From assembly GCF_907165205.1 (NCBI RefSeq), contig NC_058190.1, positions 47,232,116 to 47,296,115 of the forward strand: a DNA stretch of 64,000 nt. Direction: 5' to 3'. The position numbers and the translations under genes are program-made. Origin of the DNA: Coccinella septempunctata. Taxonomy: Eukaryota; Arthropoda; Insecta; Coleoptera; Coccinellidae. A model generated the notes under the pieces. The model searched no databases. It was not told where the DNA came from and worked only from the letters and a program-made list of their open reading frames with translations. Positions 24,201 to 36,906 of the stretch are shown here, in pieces (the first letter of the stretch is position 1; every line of letters starts with the position of its first letter).

Positions 24201-25210
24201 CGCCTACTGAAATAATAATTAATATTTTATCCAATATAAGTAATGCTAATGATTGAAAAAAAAATTCAGGCAAAATAATTCATGATCAAATTATGCAAAT
24301 CTAAATCATTCATTCGAATATTCCTTTTCCTGATATTCTACATAAATCACTTTCAACGAAGTATATAGTTCAACATGTTAAACACCGACTAAAAATTAAC
24401 TCGAATGTGTATATGAATTAATATTATACATAATTAGCTTTGTTGAACCATAAAATTTAGTATGAGTACTTACATTATTGATTTTGTACTAGCAGCATAT
24501 TTCATGCTCATTGGCAGTAGCAACATCGCAGCAAGTTGGGTCGGTTTTCTGATACATCCTGTATCTCGTAACTCTTCGTGTACGGCCTACTTGATTCCAT
24601 ACCCTAAAGATCCTTTCGAACAAATTTATTAAAACTGTTCTCTATGCCCCTTGATGGAATTTTTTTATCATCGTACTTCCCATTGTCATCGATCAATCAT
24701 TCGAATATCATTTTATGACCGTTGTGAGCCAGACGATCGCTACACGAGGAAAACTGCAGCATGCAGATGAGATCAATCGGAATCCGGAAGGAAATCCGTA
24801 ATCAGCATCTTGAAAATTCTTGATAGGATGGCCGTAAGATTTCCCATTTGCCTCGTAAAAGAACCTCGCAAGACCTATCCCAAGCAAAACAGTGTCACAA
24901 AGGGTCTAAAGGTTAAGGCTGCAATTGGAAGGGGTAGACGACGAGGACGTGGTCGTAAAATTCCTTCGTCTGAGTGTCGATTCCACGTAGGGGTATAAAC
25001 ACGTGGGGGATGATTTCCGGATTCCATCATTTACTTTATATAAACGTTCGCCTCGTAACTTGGAAGGCATATATTGCAAGATCGATGCCAACAACTCTAC
25101 TTATTTTTGCCAGTGGATACTTTGGAAGAGAAACAACAGCTTCATCTGTGTCCTCAGGTAATCTACATTTCGATGATCTACAATGCTCTAATTTGGAATT
25201 AATTCAGTAT
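21201..25210. other. AT-rich intergenic DNA, no gene seen
   Basis: No recognisable genes. A repeat start of the ACAGGGTG type occurs near 22297, followed by sequence resembling dispersed repeats (22.3-22.6 kb). At 24.5-25.1 kb composition is slightly richer in GC, with a short Arg/Gly-rich frame that I do not consider a gene. Confidence 0.4.
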
Positions 25211-25214
25211 ATCA

Positions 25215-27925
25215 AACAGAATAGAGTGCCCTCCGAAGTGAACTCAAAAATGGAAAAATTATTTTCTCGTGTTGGATATTTGAACGTTGGGTATGAAAAC
25301 ATAGGTTTTCGAAAACGCTGAATCTATTGCGACTATTTTCGAGAGCCCATCTTCCTTCGTTTAGATTTTCATCTTGGAAATGGCATTTTTCAAAAATTGC
25401 AATTTTCAATCTGCGATATCTCCTGTTATATTCGTCTAATCCTATTTGGATTACCGGTTATATAATCAGCGTTGCCTAGGCTTCCACTCTAGCACACAAA
25501 CTCGATTTCGAAAATGTCAATTTTTTGGGTAAAAAATGAGAAAGGGGTTAGACCCCCCTAAAATGACATATTTGCTACTCTGTCTGAAAATTAGGATGTT
25601 CCATGACTATCCTAAGATATGGAGTGCATAGAATTTGTTTTGAAGATTCTAGAAAACCAAACAGTTGATGATTCAATAGCGAATTGCACTCCAGAGAGCT
25701 CTTCGAAGTCAACTCGAAAATGAAAAGAGGAAAAACAAAAAAAATTATTTTCTCCTAAACAGAGCCAGATATTTGAAATTTTGGTATGAAAATATAGGTT
25801 TTCGAACACGCTGAATCTATTGCGAGTATTTTCGAAAGCCGATCTTCCTTCGTTTAGATTTTCATCTTGGAAATGGCATTTTTCAAAAATTTGCAAATTT
25901 CAATCTGCGATATCTCCTGTTATATTCGTCTGATCGAATTGGGATTTCCGGTTATATAATCAGCGTTGCCTAGGCTTCCACCCTAGCACAAAAACTCGAT
26001 TTCGAAAATCTAGATTTTTTGGGTCAAAAATGAGCAAGGGGTTAGACCCCCCTAAAATGACATATTTGCTACTCTGTCTGAAAATTAGGATGTTCCCTCA
26101 CTATCCTAGGATATGGAGTGCATATAATTTGTTTTGAAGATTCTAGAAAACCAAACAGTTGATGATTCAATAGCGAATTGCACTCCAGAGAGCTCTTCGA
26201 AGTCAACTCGAAAATGAAATGTGGAAAAACAAAAAAAATTATTTTCTCCTAAACAGGGCCAGATATTTGAAATTTTGGTATAAAAATATATGTTTTCGAA
26301 CACGCTGAATCTATTGCGAGTATTTTCGAAAGCCTATCTTCCTTCGTTTAGATTTTCATCTTGGAAATGGCATTTTTCAAAAATTTGCAAATTTCAATCT
26401 GCGATATCTCCTGTTATATTCGTCTGATCGAATTGGGATTTCCGGTTATATAATCAGCGTTGCCTAGGCTTCCCCTAGCACAAAAACTCGATTTCGAAAA
26501 TCTAGATTTTTTGGGTCAAAAATGAGCAAGGTGTTAGACCCCCCTGAAATGACATATTTGCTACTCTGTCTGAAAATTAGGATGTTCCATTACTATCATA
26601 GGATATGGAGTGCATATAATTTGTTTTGAAGATTCTAGAAAACCAAACAGTTGATGATTCAATAGCGAATTGCACTACAGAGAGCTCTTCGAAGTCAACT
26701 GGAAAATGAAATGTGGAAAAACAAAAAAAATTATTTTCTCCTAAACAGGGCCAGATATTTGAAATTTTGGTATGAAAATATTGGTTTTCAAACACGCTGA
26801 ATCTATTGCGAGTATTTTCGAAAGCCTATATTCCTTCGTTCAGATTTTCATCTTGGAAATGGCATTTTTCAAAAATTTGCAAATTTCAATCTGCGATATC
26901 TCCTGTTTTATTCGTCTGATCGAATTGGGATTTCAGGTTATATAATCAGCGTTGCCTATGCTTCCACCCTAGCACAAAATCTCGATTTCGAAAATCTAGA
27001 TTTTTTGGGTCAAAAATGAGCAAGGGGTTAGACCCCCTTGAAATGACCTATTTGCTACTCTGTCTGAAAATCAGGATATTCCATTACTGTCTTTGGATAT
27101 GGAGTGCATAGAATCAGTTTTGAAGATTCTAGAAAACCAAACAGTTGATGATTCAATAGAGAATTGCACTCCAGAGAGTTCTTAGAAGTCAACTCGAAAA
27201 TAAAAAGTGGAAAAACAAAAAAAACTATTTTCTCCTAAACTGAGCCAGATATTTGAAATTTTGGTATGAAAATATAGGTTTTCGAAGACGCTGAATCTAT
27301 TGCGAGCAATTTCGAAAGCCTATCTCCCTTCGTTTAGATTTTCATCTTATCTTGAAAATGGCATTTTTCAAAAATTGCGAATTTCACCTAAGAATTCGTC
27401 AAGACCGAGCGGTTCTACCGAGATGGGTGAACTTCTCAGATTTGTTACTAGAAGAGTTGCTCTTTCAGAATATGTAGCACGTTTAGATCTACGATAATTT
27501 TCCTGGAAGATCAATTACTCTAAAGATGGCCTTCGAAAAATTCCCAAAAAGTTGGGTTCAGTTAAAACTTCCTCAAGATCGAAAATCAGAATATTCTATT
27601 ACTGTCTTTGGATATGGAGTGCATAGAATATGTTTTGAGGATTCTAGAAAACCAAACCGTTGATGATTCATGATTCGATAGAGAATTGCACTTCAAAGTG
27701 AACTTGAAAATGCAAAATGGAAAAACCAAAAACATTTTTTTTTTTCGTAAACAGTGTCGGATATTTGAAAGTTTGGTGTGAAAATATAGGTTTTCAAACA
27801 CACTGAATCTGTTTCGAGTAATTCCGAAAGCCCATCTCCCTTCGTTCAGGTTTTCATCGTTTAAAAGGCATTTTTCAAAAATTGAACAAAAATTGAAAAT
27901 TTCAATCTGCTATAGTATATGTCAT
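25215..27925. repeat. 494-bp tandem satellite, about five units, mosaic
   Basis: Homologous unit starts (AGGATGTTCC or variants) fall at 25593, 26087, 26579 and 27073, giving periods of 494, 492 and 494 bp. A diverged partial unit precedes them (from 25215). A last unit restarts near 27580 after a 174-bp block (27395-27575) identical in type to the repeat in prospero intron 4. Inner units are close to identical and outer ones diverged, as expected when unequal exchange homogenises an array. The minus-strand frames in each unit are repeat artefacts. Confidence 0.88.
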
Positions 27926-29949
27926 ATACAAGATTCAAATGAAATTATGACTGAGTTCGATTGGAAAGACTGTCAGAAATTTATTTCTATTAGAGTTCAA
28001 AAATTCCAAGTATGACATGTGAATCCAGCACAGAATAAAATCATCCTTGAAAATTCCAAAGGCTACTTGACAACGAACACTAATGAGCGCTCGTCACTTA
28101 TTTGAAAAACTCAACAGAACGTCGATTCCGATAAAGAAAAACAAATAGACATGAAAGGTTTGCAATTAAAAATCAACATAAAAGATAAACCTGCCATCGA
28201 AACGAAAACTTTGTAGAAAGCAAGCGTAGTGAAATTAAAAAAGTAATTTCAATTAGGTACCTTCAACTATTACCGCATGAATATCGGCGGAAAATTTCCT
28301 AGTGACAGAACGACTGTGGATAAAAGGAATACCAAATACGCACAATTATACAACGCCACGAATTGAATATCTGAGCAATCAATAACGTTTGCGACGAATT
28401 CGAATTTGAAACTATCCAAACGATCAATCAAGTTGCACAGTGACAAGTCAGAAAGTTCGATCGTTACAATGTGAAATATCACATTTTTCAATTAATTTTT
28501 TTCGTTCCACGTCGCACGAGCGATACTCATAAAATAAATGAGTTATTCTTGTTGGTCGTTGATTATTTTACGTTCTCAGAGTATTTGAAAAGTAGCTTCT
28601 GTTCAAGGGACAGTTCGCGAGAATTTTTAGAAATTGAAAAATCTATTCATCGTCGATTTGATGAAACAAATCTTTGAAGGCGTGACTTCCTCTCAAAACA
28701 AAGCTTAGGTCTTTTTTTAGCAGCTCCTAATCAGATACAGCTCACATAAAATATCCTCTGAAAAGCACCACCAAAATTGTTCTTTCATTGCCTTCTTACT
28801 CCCATAAAATGTCTGCTCAATTTAATTTCTCAATCAGTTTTCGGGTTTCTGAGAAGAAATTTAGAATTGCTTTTCAGTTGCCATCTTTAATGGGCTGTTC
28901 GAAAAACATTCATAGGAAATACCCACACTTTTTTGACAAGGAATCTCCCCTTACATTTTTTCGCTCTATTCATTCGCACCCTGTATATCTACTCACCCTC
29001 TAGTGAGTCTAGAGGATATATCCACCTGCGCACAACGAGCCAAGTACATGCTAGTTGACATTTTGCGGTTTACGATACGTATTATATCTTAATTAAACCT
29101 CTCGGACTGTCGAACCTTGAACAATCCAACCCAACGTTGGCAGCAGCCACGGCATATTAAATTTTCCGAATTTAATAACTAAATAAGACAATAGCGAGGG
29201 TTTAGTGTCGGAGGCAGCGTCGGTGCATACCCATGAATCGTGGCTGTAAACAACAATGCACGCGAATATAACAAATAGAACACAGTATCATATCATAAAG
29301 GACTAATATAACTGGTGGGGTATTCGCCAAATTGCAACAAAAGTACTTCGCTATACCTGCCATCAAAACTCACTTCCCAAAGTTATTACGTCATAAAACA
29401 GGGGCTTAAACCAACGTTGCCAGTCGCACGTGCATATTCCATTTTTCAATTTGATAGCATCCCTGTTAGAGATGAATTTTTTTCAATCGGATCGATGAAC
29501 AGGAAAAGATAATTGAAATCTGAATTTGATGGAGAGTATTTTTCGCGAAATGTGTGAAGTTTCCATCTGCTTATGATTTGCATCTTGCGAGATCTAGACA
29601 GTGGAAGATAGTTCTTCTACTACCTGGAAGGGTAGAATTCTTCTATCGAGTTCAAGTACTCATACTGTCTAGAAGTCTAGATTCTGCACCAGAGCATACA
29701 CAGAAGACGTACTCAGCTCTTGTGTCTTCCTTTATGTTATCCCAGTTTGTGAAGGTGAGCTTTGAGTTTGCCCCGTTTTTCAGCTGTATGGGATCCCAAG
29801 ATTGTTAGGGCCAAGATTAAGGTTCTATTGATCCAACAGTTATTGCATTCCTTCTTCAGGTACTCTTATGATTGCGCCAGGGAATACAATAGATCGTTAC
29901 CTTTAAAATAAACTCAAAAATCCAGCTATCCTAAATGAAATAGTGAGTA
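27926..29949. other. intergenic, old repeat fragments
   Basis: No gene recognised. At 28048-28092 a segment (CAAAGGCTACTTGACAACGAA) resembles the terminal repeat of the element at 50808-52064. 28690-28983 is a partial inverted copy of family B ending at CACCCTGTATA. Two similar ~50-bp segments at 29122 and 29410 (CCAACGTTGGCAG / CCAACGTTGCCAG) may be remnants of another repeat. Confidence 0.4.
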
Positions 29950-29951
29950 TA

Positions 29952-31206
29952 CGAGGATATATTGAAAAATTCTTAGCCTACTATAGAACCAAACAGAATT
30001 TCAAGGTCAAAATATTATATCAATCAACATATTCTCCTCTTAATTGGATACATACATTACAGCGAACCTGCAACATCTCTAGACCTTTCAAAAAAAATGT
30101 TTCTTCTTGCTCTGCAAACCAGACCTCCACAGCTTTTATAACCTCCTCGTTGGTAAAAAATTTACGACCTTTTAAACTTTTTTTCCGTTGAGGAAAGAGA
30201 TGTGAGTCAGATGGAACCAAATCTGGTGAATAAGGGGGATGTTCTAGTAATTCAAACCCTAAATCACGAATTTTTTGCATGCCAACATGAGATTTGTGTG
30301 CTGGGACGTTATCCTGCAAAAGCAAAGCACCTTTGGATAGCTTTCCGCATCTTTTACTTTAATTTTGTCCCGTAGAGTGGTCAGTAATGTCGAATGGTAA
30401 TCTCCGGTTATTGTTCTACAATTATCCAAAAAATCAATCATGATTACTCCATGGCAATCCGAAAGAACTGAAGCAAGAACTTTTCCAGCAGATTTTAGGA
30501 CAAGATACTTCTAAGATCTTGGAGAACCACAGTGTCGCCATTCCATCGATTTTTGCTTTGTTTCTGGATCGTCGAAATGAACCCAAGCCTCATCCATAGT
30601 AACAATTCGGTTTAAGCAGTCTACATCGTTTTCAAATCGAGCATAGATCGAAAGCGATGCTTCTACCCCTGCACGCTCTTGGTCAACATTCAAACATTTA
30701 AGGATCCATTTTGCAGCAATTCTTCCCATGTCCAAATTGACGTGAACTATATGATGAACGCGTTCGTATGAAATATCCAGTGCTTCAGATATCCGTTTTA
30801 GCCCAATTCGACGGTCTGATAAAATCATGTCATGAACTGCATCGATATTTTCGAGGACTGACACAGAAACTGGCCATCCCGATCGGTCATCATCTTCAAT
30901 GGAAAATTTGCCTCTTTTGAAGCTTGCAGTCCAATTTTTCACGATCGCATACGAAGGACATTGATCACCAAGGGTATTAAGCATATCATCGTGAATCTGC
31001 TTACCTTTCAACCCTTTAAAATACAGGTACTTCATGATGGCTCGATACTCCAATTTTTCGATTTTCACAATTTCGGTGGACATCTTCTTTCTTTTAATTT
31101 ATTGCGTAACTCTGGTTCACCCTTTTGACCTCAAACTTCACACTGACACTTCTAATGAGTTATTGTACGTTGCTATGGTAACGCAATATTTTTTTTATGC
31201 ATAGAA
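29952..31206 (-). mobile_element. mariner element, nearly full length, inactive
   Basis: Left end starts CGAGGATATATTGAAAAATTC directly after TA at 29950-29951. The right end is less certain, but 31169-31206 resembles the reverse complement of the left 40 bp with several changes. The element is about 1.25 kb, the usual mariner size, and encodes one transposase on the minus strand. The same 3' end sequence occurs in the copies at 53.9 and 54.8 kb. Confidence 0.7.
30020..31083 (-). pseudogene. mariner DD34D transposase, one stop and one frameshift
   Basis: Starts MSTEIVKIEKLEYRAIMKYL at 31083. The N-terminal paired helix-turn-helix region runs to about residue 120 (SYAIVKNWTASFKRGKFS; ISYERVHHIVH). 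Catalytic Asp residues: VTMDEAWVH, LLQDNVPAHKSH and YSPDLVPSDSH, with 34 residues between the second and third (mariner DD34D). A TAG at 30511-30513 interrupts an otherwise continuous frame and a single frameshift lies near 30330; the end is LRGEYVD and stop at 30020. Length without these is about 354 residues, close to the family norm of about 345. The low damage means fairly recent inactivation. Confidence 0.88.
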
Positions 31207-33815
31207 CTGGTCTAGGCTAACTAGATATCATCTAGGACAAGATGTTGATGGAGCAGTGATGAGAACAGTTCTAATAGGGGAAACCATAGAACTCTAGGTC
31301 GCAGTGGACTGGCGTTTCAATTTAATATTTTTTCTATTCGAAGAGCCTCTTAATATGTTCCACCCTTTTGTACTTCAAGGCGACGAAACATCAAATACGA
31401 AACTTACATCCTTCCTTCTCGTAGTCTCCATAAAAAAGACGCTTGATTATTCCTTTTATCACAAATAACCACTCACCACTGTTGCCGAAGAACACGATTC
31501 CTTTTTATTTTTTATGAATATTCCTCATAACATGTTATGAATGTATCCTGCTCTGCCTAAGTGTCGGTGCGTTTCGTACAAATGAATAACAATTTTTCGT
31601 TGTACCTAATCTAAATAATAACGCTAGGATCATAACTCCTGAACCGTTTGAGGAAGATGAATTTAATCATGGTGAAAGATCGCCTGAAGACATCGGATTT
31701 TCAGACTTTGCGTATAATAAATAACTCGCTTGTAATAGAGTTGCTCGAAACCCACAGAACTGCTCATTTACCCGCAAAAACGGACTGGTTCTTTGGTGTA
31801 TCGCGTTTTTTTTTACAAGTGGTGGAATGCCAAATAGGGATCATTATAAAATGAAATGAGAAGGATGCTCAAGATGACACAATTTCTGAAGAGTCAATGG
31901 GATGGTTCAAGGTAACCGTCGATGTATGGGTTGAAAACTTGCAGCAAGAATCTCTCATTCAATAATTATTTATTATTATTTAGTTTGCATTCGTTCTGTA
32001 TTTCGTGCATGAATAGAATTTATGCTTGCGGTATCTTTTGGTGTATATCTACCTATTTGGAATCGGTTACAATCTAGGCTTGATTCTTTATTCGCTCAAC
32101 AAGAACTTTCATACTCCTGAAAAAGGCTCTACTGGTATTCTCGCAAGAATTACCTACATGTCGCCATATTTTTTTATTCATTCATAATCTATGCCTCTGA
32201 ATCAGAAAATTTAATTAGTATCCGAACATGCTGGAAACGATAACTTTTAATATGATGTCCGACTAAAATTGCGAAACATCTTAACGACCATGCGGCTTCT
32301 TTAGTATTTGAGAAGAACTGGCTGGCGTATATTTCAGTTTATATGGGGATGATCATTAATAATAAACTGTCAGTTCTGGAGAATCTAGTAAGAAGTTTAT
32401 ATTCTTTCATTCGATGATTGTTCAATCAAGGAGTTAAGTATTCACCAGAAGATAGTTGTAGCCATAAATGTTTCATTCAGAAATTGTTCATTGACGGGGA
32501 ATAAACACCGTCTATTGTTTTTCTGATTAGCTCGTACTACTCAGCTATTATTTGATTCAATGTTATGACTAACTGAATGGCCTGAAAATTTGTTTAAAAA
32601 ATGTATTATTGAACTGTGAATTGTTTCGAAATTATCAAATAATAGCAAGTGTGCTATCCGAAATGAAAATTTAATGTCATCAAAATAATACGTTTTTTCA
32701 ACTAAAATTCTTCAATTTATCCAAAAAAAAAAGATGAATCTCATCATTCTGAGTACTATCCTGATAATCTCGTAATCACATGTACTATCTAGAAGGGGTT
32801 ATTGGAAGTAAACGAGCGCACACAATATGATCAAAATCGTACCACTCATTCTCAATTATGGATATTGAAAATTTAAAAAAATATACAGAAGAAGGAACTT
32901 TTCTGAAAGGCCTAGAATCTTGATAACCTGCCACTACTTGGATATTGCCATCACAACAGCTCGTAAAACACCCTCTTTAATTATTCGAATAAAATACTTT
33001 ATAGAATACCTATATTGCAAGAGTAAATTCTTATCGAGAATGGGAACTTTGTGAAATAGGACTTAAGGAAGATGTTCTATTGAGTCGGTCATTAGTTGAC
33101 GAAATTCATTTTAAAATTCATAATATTTCAAATCTAGGGTCTAGAAGAAAGGAGGAATGAATCCACAGTTCACAATTTGTATAAGTAATGTAGTTAATTT
33201 CAAACAAGTCGATACATAATTGAATAATGATAATACGATTCTCATTTCATCTCTGTCTTATCATTAATTCATAAAAAACCCAACACGTGTAATCCTTCTT
33301 AGATATGCTCATGTTATCATTAGTAATTGGCGCTTGTGTAATTTCGAATTCATTAATTTTAATCAATCTCGTATATATGTACATATGAACTGCAGTAAAA
33401 CATGTTAAAGGGATTTAAATCACTTGAGTTTTTGCTTGATTCTCCTATGATGACAATAGCGAAAATGAAAAAATCCAAATACTTAACTACACTGCCTTTG
33501 TATTTTGTGTAATTTTTTTTGATAATTATTCCGCAAAAATATGGATGGCTACATAAATATGCAAATGATGCTAAATGATGACCATTTAAAAGGAAATATG
33601 ACGTTGGATTTCTATTCTCTCGTTAAAGGTTTCAACTGAAACGATAGAGCATGTTAACTGTTTTCGAATTAACGGAAATTATCGAGAGATGCATGTTGTT
33701 TGTATAAGAATTGTGGGTATCAGGAATAAGATCGCTCAACACAAGTGTTCCAAAATTATATACATTGATTTCTAGAGCTCTCAGTACGTCCAAAAATTAG
33801 TGTACTTCATTGTGT
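31207..33815. other. AT-rich intergenic DNA, no gene seen
   Basis: No recognisable gene, RNA or intact transposon. Open frames are short and of low-complexity AT-rich composition. Confidence 0.45.
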
Positions 33816-33828
33816 ACAATTTTTTCTG

Positions 33829-34994
33829 GCTTTTCAAGGCTGCGTATTAGCGCCTCTACTGTTCAATATTTTCGCCATAGCTGTATCGATAATTGCTGAC
33901 ATGAGCATGCCCGTGAGAGGTGTTGGGATAAGATTCAGATTTGATGGAGGCCTGTTTAACCTGAAGCGCCTCAGAGCAAAAACCCGTACCAAGTTTATCA
34001 CGGAACTTCAATATGCAGACGACTGTTCACTCATCGCTAGCAGCTCAGAGGATCTACAGATAATGATGGACACCTATAAACATATATACGAAGCTTTAGG
34101 CCTTAGACTCAATATTGACAAGACCAAAATCCTGGTAAGTCCGCCAGAAAGCCTTCAAACAGATATCAGCCTGGACAATGAAACTCTAGAACAGGTCGAG
34201 CAGTTCAAATACTTGGGAAGCTTCATAAATACTAGGGCTAACCTTGACACGGAAATACACAACCGTATCAATTCGGCATCACGGGCATTCTGGAAGCTGA
34301 AGGACAGAGTGTTCCAAAATCACGACCTCAATCTGAAGACCAAGACAGCTGTTTACATAGCAGTGGTCTTCCCAACGCTTCTTTACGGAAGCGAAAGCTG
34401 GACTCCCTACAGGCGACATATTAAACAGCTTGAACAGACGCAGCAACGTCATCTAAGACAGATAATGCACATCAGATGGTTCCACAAAGTTTCGAATGCA
34501 GAAGTCTTGCAGCGCGCGAGTTGTACAACAGTTGAGACTCAAGTAACGAGGGCCCGATTCAGATGGAGCGGCCACATTCTGAGGATGCAAGACACAAGAC
34601 TCCCCAAAATAGCTCTATACGGCGAACTCACTGAGGGAGCCCGGAAACCAGGAGGCCAGTATAAGCGGTTTAAGGATACACTACATCAATCCCTAAAATC
34701 AGTTAATGCTAATCATAACTGGGAACAACTAGCGTTAGACAGATCACAGTGGAGGTCTTTGGTCCACAGTTATAATGGAGAATCGAGAAGGATACAGCGG
34801 CGGCCAGATCTGGTTGGAGACTATCCATGCCCTGAGTGTGGAAGGATCTGCAGGTCACGGTTGGGTCTCTTTAGTCACAGGAGGGCACACAGTCGCAACT
34901 AGCACTAAGAAGTTACAAGTCTTTTCGAATTTTTTTTTTCTTCTTCTTTTTGTAGATTTATTCCCGGTAACGGGATACAGCAATGATGATGATG
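33829..34994 (+). mobile_element. 5'-truncated LINE insertion with 13-bp target duplication
   Basis: The same 13 bases, ACAATTTTTTCTG, lie immediately outside both ends (33816-33828 and 34995-35007), a perfect target-site duplication. The insert is 1166 bp: the 3' half of a reverse transcriptase frame, a short 3' UTR, and a tail of ATG/TGATGATG units instead of poly(A). Abrupt 5' truncation and a microsatellite-like tail are typical of target-primed reverse transcription by RTE/CR1/L2-type non-LTR elements. The intact frame and perfect duplication point to a recent insertion. Confidence 0.85.
33832..34902 (+). CDS. non-LTR retrotransposon reverse transcriptase, C-terminal part
   Basis: The frame is open from the truncation point: FQGCVLAPLLFNIF (RT block with the conserved Gln-Gly), then LQYADDCSLIA, the YADD catalytic motif, LGLRLNIDKTK, FKYLGSFI, the thumb region LLYGSESWTPYRRHIKQLEQ and FRWSGHILRM. 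The last 24 residues hold a C2H2 finger (CPECG ... HRRAH). The family copies its RNA into chromosomal DNA at a nick. Here the endonuclease and the first RT blocks are absent, so this copy is dead despite having no stop codon. The first ATG in the frame is at 33901, and no true start is present. I cannot fix the clade beyond RTE/CR1/L2-like. Confidence 0.88.
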   Translation, partial: FQGCVLAPLLFNIFAIAVSIIADMSMPVRGVGIRFRFDGGLFNLKRLRAKTRTKFITELQYADDCSLIASSSEDLQIMMDTYKHIYEALGLRLNIDKTKILVSPPESLQTDISLDNETLEQVEQFKYLGSFINTRANLDTEIHNRINSASRAFWKLKDRVFQNHDLNLKTKTAVYIAVVFPTLLYGSESWTPYRRHIKQLEQTQQRHLRQIMHIRWFHKVSNAEVLQRASCTTVETQVTRARFRWSGHILRMQDTRLPKIALYGELTEGARKPGGQYKRFKDTLHQSLKSVNANHNWEQLALDRSQWRSLVHSYNGESRRIQRRPDLVGDYPCPECGRICRSRLGLFSHRRAHSRN

Positions 34995-35007
34995 ACAATT
35001 TTTTCTG

Positions 35008-36906
35008 ACACTGAATATGAAATTTACCTCTTTGGTTACCTTATTATGAAAGCTCTCGACTTCACTGCTTTTTTTATTTTTGTTTTCTTGTTCCTATAGG
35101 AATAAGAAATATGCCCTTGACTTATTGATGAAGAACTCTCTGTCAAATTAAATCCTGTCATTCGGTACGTTATTGAACTTTCCAAATGCACAGGTTTAGA
35201 TTTTTGATGGGAAAAATCCGGATGATGATTTGAGAGTTTTAGACATCTCGATCTTTTTTCGTCAATTTTGATTTGAAAATGAGCAGATTGTAGTTGTGAC
35301 GTAAGAATAGAAAATTTCGTGGAGATCGTATCACTCAAAAAAAAATTAGATATAATTTTACTCTGAGATTATCTTTTTCAGATTTTATACAAACACCAAA
35401 TTTTAGTTCATTTGGTCAAGCACTGGTTTGAAATCCTCTGAAGGATTTTTGGTGAAAATGAGTTTTGTCTTCGTGAATCTAAGCAGCTATGGCCAGGTTC
35501 AGTACCTGGGTGGCTGTCGGCCCTGATTATAATAAACTCGAATAGCCACGCTATTTTGACATATAAATTGACACTTTTTAAAACTCATTGACGTTTTTAA
35601 ACGTTCTACTTTTCGCAACCAGTCACGCAAAGTAAAATATTTCACAACTGATGATAAAACGATACTTGCTTTCATAGTAACGGAGTGAAAAACTGAATAA
35701 TTTCCATCTCACTAGACGATTTTGAAGGAATCTTCTACGGAAGCTTTTAAAGAAAGTTTTTGGTACTTGTTTGAATTCATAGCAAAATTAGAAGAAATAT
35801 TTTGTAGAACACGTTGGGAAACACTATTCCTTGTATTACGCTCATTATGAAAAATAATGCTTTTCCCAAATGGTTGCACAAATAACTAGTCCTCTGTCCT
35901 TGATTCCCTTACTTTTGATAATTATCAATAATAATATAATAAATCTACCGGCATGATTTTTCACACCAAAACTTCAGCAATTTGAATACTGCTTACGAAA
36001 TCAGCTGAAATATTTGATATTGAAGGGCATCTGGAACTGCAAAAATTCCTCGAAAAAGAGAAAAATGCACTTTTTTGTCCATATTTCTGAAACTATTCAC
36101 TTTACAAAAAAAGTTTGAATACAGTTTTTGCTCATTTTAACCTGCTCTACATGATGAGAACGAGAAAAATATAGGCCATTTGAAAAAATTAAGTTTTGAT
36201 TGAACTTCTATTTGCATTTTTAACTTCAATTTTTGAAGACCCTGTATATCAGATTGCTAAAAATAGAGATGTAAGGTATGATTCAATATGTTGATAAGAG
36301 CTGTGTAAAATTTGGTTTCGATACATTCATTAGAAAACCAGTATCAGCTATTTTAGTGAGCACCTTAGCTGTCAAAATTTTAGAAAAAAGTTTTCATAAG
36401 AAAAAATACATCTCTATGTTATAGCTCAGCAAATCTTCCTGTTGGAAAAATTCATAGTACGCCATTGGATTGCTACCAAAAAAGTGTCTGTATAATGTTT
36501 TCATTTCAACATCCTAGCTCAAACAGAAACGAAGATAATGTCCAAAGTTGAAATTTTAATTTTGACCTATAACGCGAAAACAAAAGAAGATAGAGTTGAT
36601 GGCATTCTTAGTTTCTCGAAAAAGGACGACCGTAATGCGCCATGCATTTTCCTCTATCACGTTGGGCTGAAAAATTTGTAATTCAGGTATCACCAATTTT
36701 GCCTACCCTGTACAGTGTTTGTAAGAACTGGTAACCATTGAATATTCTCATAGAAAGATTTAGCTGTCCATCAATTTTTTGCACATGAGCACCATTCGCC
36801 AAAACGGGCAACAATACTCAGAAAAAACCAAATTTGGGGTCGCATCATAAAAATCAGATGGAAAAAATCGCCTGACAATGAATGAAAAATGGAACTTTAT
36901 GGTAAA
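35008..36906. other. intergenic, degraded repeats
   Basis: No gene. Repeat-end motifs of the CCCTGTATA and CCCTGTACAG type at about 36241 and 36708 suggest old TIR elements whose partners I could not delimit. Confidence 0.4.

Noticed and set aside
24810..24998. Arg/Gly-rich frame GRGRRRGRGR resembling an RGG protein
   Set aside because: Only 62 codons, no splice signals or context, and the low-complexity run can arise from a purine-rich stretch.
25212..27801. Four or five similar minus-strand frames of 65-94 codons
   Set aside because: They recur once per 494-bp satellite unit and vary in frame and end; they are consequences of the tandem repeat, not genes.
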